Assembly: GCA_022566355.1 (NCBI GenBank)
Contig: JADFJB010000027.1
Location: 1-39,267, forward strand
DNA length: 39,267 nucleotides
Origin: a candidate division KSB1 bacterium
GTDB lineage: Bacteria > Zhuqueibacterota > JdFR-76 > DREG01
Direction: 5' to 3'
Shown here in pieces: positions 1 to 6,911 of the stretch (its first letter is position 1; every line of letters begins with the position of its first letter). The position numbers and the translations under genes were made by a program. The notes under the pieces are model-generated. The model saw nothing but the letters and a program-made list of their open reading frames with translations, did no database searches and was not told the DNA's origin.

Positions 1-42
1 TATTTGCATTTGTGATAATTTCTCCTACTTGCGACCAGCCAT

Positions 43-1026
43 TTACTTTTTATTATCAATGCTGATAATCTCGTCCCCTTTAATTAATCCTATAGAGTGT
101 GCTATGCTCTCTTTCTTTATGCTTTCTATCCGGGTCGAAGCAGAAGATAAACCGATCATCCATCTTGTAACCGGCATTGGCGTGATATTAAGTCCTATCT
201 CCTCTCCATCACGAATAAACTTCATTTTAAGTTCTTTTCCCGCATTGGCTGAAATGTAATGAATAAATTCATTACCATTCTTCATTATTTTGTCATTTAC
301 CGATACTATTCTATCTTCAACCTGGAGTCCGGCTTCGATTGCCGGGGAAGTTGAATCCTGAAACATCGCAATCTTCTCTATTTCCAGGCTTGCCGCCGGT
401 CTGATTCCTATTCGCTGAATGCCAATCTGATCGTCATATCTTGGATAAACAGTGAGATCTATAATCCGGTTGTCTCTTTCCACACTGATGTGTACACCCG
501 AACTTACGTCAGACAGAGCTATTTCAGTAAAAATATCTTCAAAATCAGGGTCAGAATTATTATTAATGCGGACAATCTTGTCGCCATCTTGCATTCCCGC
601 CTCCCATGCAGGCCAACCCGGCGTAACATCTCCTATTTCAGAGCCGATGAACGGAACGCCAACATTGAATGCCACTATAAACGCGACAAATGCAAGTAAG
701 GCATTTAACGCGACGCCGGCGCACAGGACAGCAGCGCGCTGCCCGATTGTTTTTGACACAAATTCCCATTCTTCACCTGTATTTTCTTTAGAGTGCATCT
801 CGCCGGCTAGTTTTACATAACCGCCTAAAGGTAAGATGGATAAACAATATTCAGTTTCACCTACTTTCTTCTTGAAAATGGCTGGCCCAAAGCCCAGTGA
901 AAATGCATAGACCCTGACGCCAATCTTTTTTGCTACCAGGAAATGCCCTAGTTCGTGAATAAAAATTAGCATGCCAATCCCCACAACTACAAGGAGAACG
1001 TTTGAAGATATACTTAAGAAATGCAT
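43..1026 (-). CDS. rseP: RseP-type site-2 intramembrane zinc metalloprotease, frameshifted and incomplete at window edge
   Basis: Membrane-embedded S2P protease that cleaves anti-sigma factors or signal-peptide remnants within the inner membrane. The N-terminal membrane helix carries the zinc motif HELGH at residues 24-28. Typical family blocks follow (LGFGP, LPLGGYVK), then a second helix (about 95-120) and two PDZ-like regions (about 125-200 and 205-275), with a third starting near 295. The ATG at 1026 has an AGGAGG box seven bases upstream and overlaps the end of dxr by 13 bp. The frame stops at 43-45 after about 327 codons, whereas the family is about 440-450 long with a C-terminal LDG motif. 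In the next frame the bases down to position 1 read VNGWSQVGEIITNAN, a natural continuation of the PDZ domain. The gene therefore appears to continue beyond the window after a one-base frame change. The function call is firm; whether this copy is intact is not. Confidence 0.9.
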   Translation of the reverse strand: MHFLSISSNVLLVVVGIGMLIFIHELGHFLVAKKIGVRVYAFSLGFGPAIFKKKVGETEYCLSILPLGGYVKLAGEMHSKENTGEEWEFVSKTIGQRAAVLCAGVALNALLAFVAFIVAFNVGVPFIGSEIGDVTPGWPAWEAGMQDGDKIVRINNNSDPDFEDIFTEIALSDVSSGVHISVERDNRIIDLTVYPRYDDQIGIQRIGIRPAASLEIEKIAMFQDSTSPAIEAGLQVEDRIVSVNDKIMKNGNEFIHYISANAGKELKMKFIRDGEEIGLNITPMPVTRWMIGLSSASTRIESIKKESIAHSIGLIKGDEIISIDNKK

Positions 1027-2162
1027 TTATAAACCTCCTGTCTTGCCCAACTATCAGATGCAATTACATCGTCTAAAGTAGGGTTATTAATTACCGTATG
1101 ATTCATCATGGCCATTTTAACCAATTTTGTTATATCTGTAAATTTAATTTGATTGTTAAGGAAAGCGTCAACGGCAACTTCGTTAGCGGCATTTAGCGTA
1201 GAGCCCATTGTTCCACCGATTTTAGCCGCCTCATAACCAAGTGTCAATGAAGGAAATTTGTCAGTATCCGGTGATTTAAAAACAAGGTTTTCCACTTTTG
1301 TCAAATCTAATCGGCCAACATTAACCGGTTTACGCTCAGGGTAAGTAATAGCAAACTGAATTGGTACCCTCATATCCGGCAAGCCCATCTGTGCGATTAC
1401 CGAACCATCACAGAATTCAACCATAGAATGAATAATGGATTGAGGATGAACTACTACTTCAATTTGTGAAACGTCCAGGTCGAAAAGCCATTTAGCTTCT
1501 ATTATCTCCAATGCCTTATTCATTAACGTCGCCGAATCAATCGTAATCTTTTTACCCATTTCCCATGTTGGATGCTTCAAGGCCTGATCGCGTGTAACAC
1601 TTGAGAGCTTTTCTTTCGGAAGATCGTAGAAAGGTCCGCCTGACGCCGTTAATATAATCTTGCTGATTTCATTCGCATTTCCTGCTCTGAGTGATTGAAA
1701 AATTGCGCTATGTTCACTATCAATGGGTATCAAAGAAACATTGTGTTTATCGAGTTCACTGTTTACTAATTCACCTGCCATCACCATCGTTTCTTTGTTC
1801 GCTAAAGCAACTGGTTTTCCCTGCTGAATAGCAGTAAGAGTTGGTACGAGTCCAATACCCCCAACAAGTGAATTCACCAATAAATCATAATGACAATTTT
1901 TCAGTGCTTCTTCAAGACCGTCATCGCCAATATATACGGCTATGTTTTGTTTTTCTAATAGATCGATGGCATCATAAACATCGTTATTATCTGTAAATAT
2001 AACCGCTTCCGGTTTTAGTTCCTGGGCTTTTTCTACGGCAAAATCGACTTGTGTGTGAACGCTTAATAAGCTGACCTTAAATTTTTCCGGATAATTGCTA
2101 ATTACCTCAAGAGTATTTCTTCCAATTGATCCACTAGCACCGAGGAGCGCGATCCGTTTCAT
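1014..2162 (-). CDS. dxr: 1-deoxy-D-xylulose 5-phosphate reductoisomerase
   Basis: Cytoplasmic enzyme of the MEP isoprenoid pathway. It converts DXP to MEP with NADPH and a divalent metal. The N-terminal NADPH-binding loop GASGSIG is present. The metal site PIDSEHSAIFQ, the TASGGPF loop, the HPTWEMG and IDSATLMNK blocks and VVHPQSIIHSM are all intact. Length (about 382 residues) is normal. The frame also allows an ATG at 2168, but the GAGG box at 2170-2173 lies only one base from it and seven bases from the ATG at 2162. The 2162 ATG gives the family-typical MKRIALLG start and forms a TGATG stop-start overlap with the gene upstream, which suggests translational coupling. It feeds isopentenyl units to UppS, encoded in the same block. 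Confidence 0.97.
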   Translation of the reverse strand: MKRIALLGASGSIGRNTLEVISNYPEKFKVSLLSVHTQVDFAVEKAQELKPEAVIFTDNNDVYDAIDLLEKQNIAVYIGDDGLEEALKNCHYDLLVNSLVGGIGLVPTLTAIQQGKPVALANKETMVMAGELVNSELDKHNVSLIPIDSEHSAIFQSLRAGNANEISKIILTASGGPFYDLPKEKLSSVTRDQALKHPTWEMGKKITIDSATLMNKALEIIEAKWLFDLDVSQIEVVVHPQSIIHSMVEFCDGSVIAQMGLPDMRVPIQFAITYPERKPVNVGRLDLTKVENLVFKSPDTDKFPSLTLGYEAAKIGGTMGSTLNAANEVAVDAFLNNQIKFTDITKLVKMAMMNHTVINNPTLDDVIASDSWARQEVYKCIS

Positions 2163-3013
2163 CAACATACCTCAATAAATTGTGACTGGTAGTTTAGATT
2201 GATATGAAATTCCTCGGTTTCCAGCAAGCTATATTTTGATTGAATAGATTCAGCTGCCTTCATTTCGGAATTGGAAATTCTTCCATGATGCACACTCACT
2301 TGAACCATTTTTTCCCAAATCTGAGACATCATTTTTGCAAAATCATTAATATCAGGAATATGGCACAGAAATTCTTCTAAACACGCAGTATGCTTTTGCA
2401 AGTATTTCTCCATCATTTTTCGAGCTTGCTGGTTATTGTCAAAAACCTTAGCAGCTTTGAGGTGTTCCGATCCAATTAATATTGAACCGTGTTGTAAAAC
2501 AACACCTGGAAACCGGCGTTGAGCGCTTCCTATTAACTTCCTATTGTTAACCATAATTTCATATCTTAGTGGCAAAGCAAAACAAAATTTTTCGTAATCA
2601 GGATTTACACTGTTACGATCCCGTTTCTCACTTTGTTGTGCATTTATACCAAGTTTTCGTAAACCTTCCAATAACCAATCTGATATTATTTGATAAGTTC
2701 CCAAAATTGATTTACGAAAAACCGGATTACCCGCAGGAATTATAACTGCATAAGTAAATTCTTTAGCATGTAAGACAGCTCTGCCACCGGTGGGTCTACG
2801 AGCTACATCAATTCCTAACTCCTGACAACTGACATATTCAATTTCAGAAATGGTTTGGTTAAATCCGATGGATAAACAGTAGGGATTCCAATCATAGAAT
2901 CGAATTGTCGGCGGAGACAAGCCTTTCGCCACAGAATCGGCGATTACCGAATCCAGCGCCATATTGATCGCACCTCTTTTTTGAGGAGTTACTAATAATC
3001 GCCATTGATTCAT
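2162..3013 (-). CDS. Lipoate/octanoate transferase family protein, LipM-like (or lipoate-protein ligase A)
   Basis: BPL/LplA/LipB-fold protein of 283 residues. It probably transfers an octanoyl or lipoyl group to the lysine of a lipoyl domain such as those of 2-oxoacid dehydrogenases or GcvH. Visible motifs are RRPTGGRAV at 72-80, the substrate lysine in NNRKLIGSAQRR (K159), and LQHGSIL at 173-179. A cysteine at residue 144 (KFCF) lies just ahead of the YE/RK block, where the catalytic cysteine of LipM octanoyltransferases sits. That favours LipM over an ATP-dependent LplA ligase. The ATG at 3013 overlaps the TAA of lpxA (TAATG) and its stop overlaps the dxr start, so it is embedded in the lipid A/isoprenoid operon although its reaction belongs to neither pathway. 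The exact enzyme type is inferred from one cysteine position. Confidence 0.82.
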   Translation of the reverse strand: MNQWRLLVTPQKRGAINMALDSVIADSVAKGLSPPTIRFYDWNPYCLSIGFNQTISEIEYVSCQELGIDVARRPTGGRAVLHAKEFTYAVIIPAGNPVFRKSILGTYQIISDWLLEGLRKLGINAQQSEKRDRNSVNPDYEKFCFALPLRYEIMVNNRKLIGSAQRRFPGVVLQHGSILIGSEHLKAAKVFDNNQQARKMMEKYLQKHTACLEEFLCHIPDINDFAKMMSQIWEKMVQVSVHHGRISNSEMKAAESIQSKYSLLETEEFHINLNYQSQFIEVC

Positions 3014-3819
3014 TATTTTAGAATACCTCTTTCACTTGATTCAATAAAATCGATGATTTCTTTGATTTCATCAATCACTTCAAATTCTTCTTTGATTCTA
3101 CTAACTGCTTGGGACACGTTTAACTTACTTCGAAATAATATTTTATATGCTTTTGAAATGCGATTAATTGCTTCTTTGCTGAAATTACGACGTCTAAGTC
3201 CTACGCTATTTGTTCCGGCATATTCTAAAGGTTCACCCGCTGCTAGTAAGAACGGTGGTATATCTTTTGGAATTCTAAATCCACCACCAATAAAAGCATG
3301 TTTCCCGATTCGCACAAATTGGTGGATAGGAACAAGTCCGCCAATTCCAACATAATCTTGAATTTCAACATGGCCTGCCATGTTTACTGAATTGGCAATA
3401 ATAACATGATCACTTAATATACAGTCATGTGCAACATGCACATAAGTCATAAGAAAACAATTAGATCCAATTACCGTTTTAAAGCGATCAATGCTTCCCC
3501 GGTTAAGTGTGCAGTATTCGCGAATGATGGTATTATCTCCAATTTCAAGAGTTGTTTCTTCAGAATGATATTTTATATCTTGTGGAGCTGCGCCAAGAAT
3601 TGCACCATGGTGAATTTCGCAATTATCGCCAATGCGTGTGCCCTTTACAATGAGAACGTTTGAACCGATCGACGTATTATTACCAATTATTACTTTATCT
3701 TCAATGATACTAAAAGGAGAAATTCTTACATCGTTACCTAATTCCGCACCTGGATTAACCAGTGCGGTCGGATGAATTTCAGCCAATGTTTTATTCTTTT
3801 GTGTTGGAAGTGTTATCAT
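3013..3819 (-). CDS. lpxA: UDP-N-acetylglucosamine O-acyltransferase LpxA
   Basis: First enzyme of lipid A synthesis in the cytoplasm. It moves a 3-hydroxyacyl chain from acyl-ACP to UDP-GlcNAc. The protein has the left-handed beta-helix hexapeptide pattern starting at IHPTALV, the LGAAPQDIKY block, and the catalytic histidine in YVHVAHDC. It also has the HQFVRIGKHAFIGGG and NSVGLRRR blocks, followed by a C-terminal helical region. The ATG at 3819 is chosen because it gives MITLPTQK just before the IHPTA start, as in the family. A longer frame opens at a TTG at 3846 without a clear ribosome-binding site. The start lies inside the end of lpxC-fabZ (29 bp overlap) and the stop overlaps the lipM-like gene. 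The start choice is moderately sure, the function very sure. Confidence 0.95.
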   Translation of the reverse strand: MITLPTQKNKTLAEIHPTALVNPGAELGNDVRISPFSIIEDKVIIGNNTSIGSNVLIVKGTRIGDNCEIHHGAILGAAPQDIKYHSEETTLEIGDNTIIREYCTLNRGSIDRFKTVIGSNCFLMTYVHVAHDCILSDHVIIANSVNMAGHVEIQDYVGIGGLVPIHQFVRIGKHAFIGGGFRIPKDIPPFLLAAGEPLEYAGTNSVGLRRRNFSKEAINRISKAYKILFRSKLNVSQAVSRIKEEFEVIDEIKEIIDFIESSERGILK

Positions 3820-5224
3820 TATCGGTTTTCGGGTTGCGATCAACAACTGCAGCCATTAAATCGGCCTGAGCAACCATTCTATCATCAACAAAAGCCTTAC
3901 CTTTCATTTTACAAAATCCTCTACGATACTTAACCATCTCTAATTCAAACCGGATTTGGTCTCCAGGAACGACAGGTTTGCGAAACCGAACATTATCAAG
4001 TCCTGTGAAATACATTAATTTATCTTCCGGATTTTCTTCACTGTCAAGCATCATAAATCCACCTACCTGTGCCATTGCTTCAATGATTAATACTCCCGGC
4101 ATAATTGGGTGTCCTGGAAAGTGACCTTGAAAAAACGGTTCATTGATTGTCACATTTTTAATTCCTACTACTTTTTCTTTTGGAACAATGTCAACAATTC
4201 GATCTACCAAAAGAAATGGGTAGCGGTGGGGCATCACTTTTAGAATCGACTGAATATCAAATAGAGATTTATTGTCTCCACTTTTGTATTTCTTGGCAAG
4301 CATTTTCTTATCATACAATTTACGAATTTGTTTTACCAATTCTACATTTGCTTTATGACCGGAACGAGCACAAAGCACATGTGCTTGAATAGGCATTCCA
4401 AGAAGTGCCAGATCACCAATCAAATCTAGCGTTTTATGACGTACAGGTTCATTTTTAAAGCGAAGCTGTACATCATTCAACATACCATTTGTGCTTGGCT
4501 TTATTTTGTCATTGAGTTTAAGTAGATCCTTAAGCCGATTCAATTCATTATCATCAAGTTCTCTATCGATAATCACCAACCCGGAATCTAAATTCCCCCC
4601 CTTAATTAGACCATTGTTTGCAAGTTCTTCAACCTCATGCAAAAAACAAAAAGTACGAGCGGAAGCATATTCCGATTCAAATTCATCATTTAACGAGTAC
4701 ATGGATGTATATTGTGTTCCTAGTGCTGGGTTTTGATAATCTACCATAAACGTTATACGAAATTCATCTGATGGAAAAACAACAATATCAACTCCACGAT
4801 TCTCTTCGCTATATGTTATAGTCTCATCAATGACGAAAATATTTCTTTGAGCCTCTTGGACTTCTACCCCGGCTTCTTTTAGTTTTTCTACAAACAGTAA
4901 GGCGCTTCCATCAAATACTGGTGGCTCGTTTCCATCCAGTTCGACATATACATTGTCAATATCCAATCCAAATATTGCAGCCAATACATGTTCAACAGTA
5001 TGGACCTTATCCTCACCTTTTGCAATAGTCGTTCCGCGAGAAATATCTACAACATAATCAATTAAAGCGGGGATTTCAGGCCGATGATCTAAATCAACCC
5101 GAACAAACCGAACCCCTGTATTTTCCGGAGCCGGACAAAATTTTAAATGAGTCATATTTCCAGTGTGTAAACCAACTCCTGCTAAGGAAACCGATTTTTT
5201 AATCGTTCGTTGTTTTTTTATCAT
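3791..5224 (-). CDS. lpxC/fabZ: Bifunctional LpxC (UDP-3-O-acyl-GlcNAc deacetylase) / FabZ (3-hydroxyacyl-ACP dehydratase)
   Basis: A 477-residue natural fusion. Residues 1 to about 300 are LpxC, the zinc-dependent committed step of lipid A synthesis. Zinc and catalytic motifs are HTVEH at 75-79, HKTLDLIGDLALLG around 275, and a later GHKAN histidine. Residues from about 325 are FabZ, with PHRYPFLLVDRI holding the active-site histidine and GHFPGHPIMPGV followed by the glutamate in IIEAMAQ. FabZ draws 3-hydroxyacyl-ACP into fatty-acid elongation while LpxC commits it to lipid A, so the fusion joins the two fates of one pool. Such fusions are known from Bacteroidetes, Chlorobi and relatives and support an FCB-type organism. 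Both active sites look intact. It is 30 bp downstream of lpxD. Confidence 0.96.
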   Translation of the reverse strand: MIKKQRTIKKSVSLAGVGLHTGNMTHLKFCPAPENTGVRFVRVDLDHRPEIPALIDYVVDISRGTTIAKGEDKVHTVEHVLAAIFGLDIDNVYVELDGNEPPVFDGSALLFVEKLKEAGVEVQEAQRNIFVIDETITYSEENRGVDIVVFPSDEFRITFMVDYQNPALGTQYTSMYSLNDEFESEYASARTFCFLHEVEELANNGLIKGGNLDSGLVIIDRELDDNELNRLKDLLKLNDKIKPSTNGMLNDVQLRFKNEPVRHKTLDLIGDLALLGMPIQAHVLCARSGHKANVELVKQIRKLYDKKMLAKKYKSGDNKSLFDIQSILKVMPHRYPFLLVDRIVDIVPKEKVVGIKNVTINEPFFQGHFPGHPIMPGVLIIEAMAQVGGFMMLDSEENPEDKLMYFTGLDNVRFRKPVVPGDQIRFELEMVKYRRGFCKMKGKAFVDDRMVAQADLMAAVVDRNPKTDNDNTSNTKE

Positions 5225-5254
5225 TCATCACCATCATGATTTTATTTATTTTTC

Positions 5255-6280
5255 TTAATCCACTAACTTTTCCAACTGAGCCACTTTTTCTTCAAGCTCT
5301 CTAACTCGTTTTATTAACTTTTGGACCTTACCGATAGACGCTTCCAATTTTAATTGTTCTTTGTGTGGCCGAGCTGGAAATCCAGATAAAACTAAATTAT
5401 CCGGGTGTGATTTGGTTACACCAGCCCGTCCTCCAATTGCAACATTTTCACCAATGATAATATGTCCAGCCAGTCCAACCTGTCCACCAAATTTTGCATT
5501 TCTCCCAATTTTAGAACTTCCCGAAATCCCAGTTTGAGCAGCAATGACAGAGTTTTCTCCAATTTCTACATTATGGGCAATCTGAATAAGATTATCCAAC
5601 TTAACTCCTCGTCTTATTGTAGTTGCACCAAGGGTTGCCCGATCGATACAACAATTGGCGCCAATTTCGACATCATCTTCTATAATCACTCTGCCAACTT
5701 GTGGAATTTTTGAGTATTGACCTTCATTCTCAGCATAACCGAATCCATCATTGCCGATTACCGAACCTGCATGTATAATAACACGATTGCCAATTTCAAT
5801 TTCTTCTCTAATGGTTACATTCGGATAAATTGTTACTTCATCACCAATTAAGGTATTTGAGCCAATAAAACAATTCGGAAAGATAGTTGAATGATGACCA
5901 ATTTTGACACCCTCTTCAATGTAAACATTAGCGCCTATTGAAATTCCATCTCCCAATCTCACCTTTTCTTCAAGAATTGCTGTTGGATGGATCCCTTCCT
6001 TTTGAATTTTAACATGATTATAAAAATGCTGCATCAACAGGGCAAATGCAACATTTGGATTTTCGCAAAGAATAAAAGGGATTTTACAATCCCAATTATC
6101 AAGCGGTAAAATAAGAGCAGAAGCTTTTGTTGATTCTATGAAATGATGATATTTACGATTGGTTAGAAAAGAAATATCACCTATTCTTGCGTATTCTAAA
6201 GATGCAATACCCTTTATTTCGGTATTTCCATCGCCAATAGTCTTGCCATCGACCAAATTGGCTATATCCGAAAGTTTCAT
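5255..6280 (-). CDS. lpxD: UDP-3-O-acylglucosamine N-acyltransferase LpxD
   Basis: Third step of lipid A synthesis: N-acylation of UDP-3-O-acyl-glucosamine by 3-hydroxyacyl-ACP. The N-terminal uridine-binding domain ends near residue 95. A long left-handed beta-helix of hexapeptide repeats then starts at GIHPTAIL. The diagnostic block HAGSVIGNDGFGY and the catalytic histidine in QIAHNVEIG are present, with GGRAGVTKSH near the end of the helix. The last 30 residues form a charged coiled-coil-like tail (RVRELEEKVAQLEK), typical of trimerising LpxD enzymes. Length 341 is normal. It sits 51 bp after ompH and 30 bp before lpxC-fabZ, in the usual bamA-skp-lpxD order. Confidence 0.96.
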   Translation of the reverse strand: MKLSDIANLVDGKTIGDGNTEIKGIASLEYARIGDISFLTNRKYHHFIESTKASALILPLDNWDCKIPFILCENPNVAFALLMQHFYNHVKIQKEGIHPTAILEEKVRLGDGISIGANVYIEEGVKIGHHSTIFPNCFIGSNTLIGDEVTIYPNVTIREEIEIGNRVIIHAGSVIGNDGFGYAENEGQYSKIPQVGRVIIEDDVEIGANCCIDRATLGATTIRRGVKLDNLIQIAHNVEIGENSVIAAQTGISGSSKIGRNAKFGGQVGLAGHIIIGENVAIGGRAGVTKSHPDNLVLSGFPARPHKEQLKLEASIGKVQKLIKRVRELEEKVAQLEKLVD

Positions 6281-6331
6281 TAATCGATAGCGATTTATAA
6301 GATTCCTATTCCAGGGTAACTTGACAGATAG

Positions 6332-6865
6332 CTATTCCGTGATACTTTTATTTAATTCTTCGATAACTTTGTCGGTTAAATTAGGTTGTTTGTCACTGGC
6401 ATAAAGAATGTTTCCAGCAACACTATCAAAAATAAAGTCGAAATTCTCTGCTACACCGATATCCTTAATAACCTTGTTGATTACGTCAAAAATAGGTTTC
6501 AATAATTCGTTTTGTAACTTGAAGGCATCTCCATTTTGGCCCCATTTTTGATTTTGAAATCTTTGATATGAATCGTACATCGTCTGAATTTCACGTTGCA
6601 ATTCGGTTTTTCTTTTTTCACTGAGCATTAATCCTTGTTGCTCTAACTGCTTATTCTTTTCCTGCATTGCAGTTTGCAAATCTTGCAATTCCTGCTGCCA
6701 TTCCTGATTTTTGGCATCCAATTGTTTTTGCACATCTTGGGCTCCTTTGTAGCTCGCTAATATCTTTTGAGAATCGACATATCCAAATTTTTGTTGTGCA
6801 ATTGAATTACCAACTATAAGAACACTACTGATTATAACCATCGATAATAAATTTCGAGCTTTCAC
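6332..6865 (-). CDS. skp: OmpH/Skp family periplasmic outer-membrane protein chaperone
   Basis: Small periplasmic chaperone that holds unfolded outer-membrane proteins on the way to BamA. The GTG at 6865 gives a protein of 177 residues that starts MKARNLLSMVIISS, a signal peptide with a basic start, hydrophobic core and likely cleavage after NSIA. It has an AAGGAGAG ribosome-binding site just upstream. A longer frame opening at 7006 would run into bamA and lacks a signal peptide at its front. After the FGYVDSQKIL start of the mature protein comes a long Gln/Lys/Glu-rich helical region (about 45-110) like the coiled-coil arms of Skp, then the C-terminal beta-body part with FDFIFDS. It lies 46 bp downstream of bamA, the standard neighbour. 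Confidence 0.92.
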   Translation of the reverse strand: MKARNLLSMVIISSVLIVGNSIAQQKFGYVDSQKILASYKGAQDVQKQLDAKNQEWQQELQDLQTAMQEKNKQLEQQGLMLSEKRKTELQREIQTMYDSYQRFQNQKWGQNGDAFKLQNELLKPIFDVINKVIKDIGVAENFDFIFDSVAGNILYASDKQPNLTDKVIEELNKSITE

Positions 6866-6911
6866 TTTATCACCACTCTCCTTTATTTCAAGTACTATTA
6901 ATTCACAAAAT

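Noticed and set aside
452-820. 122-codon frame opposite rseP
   Set aside because: It is antisense to well-conserved protease and PDZ sequence and has no ribosome-binding site or recognisable product.
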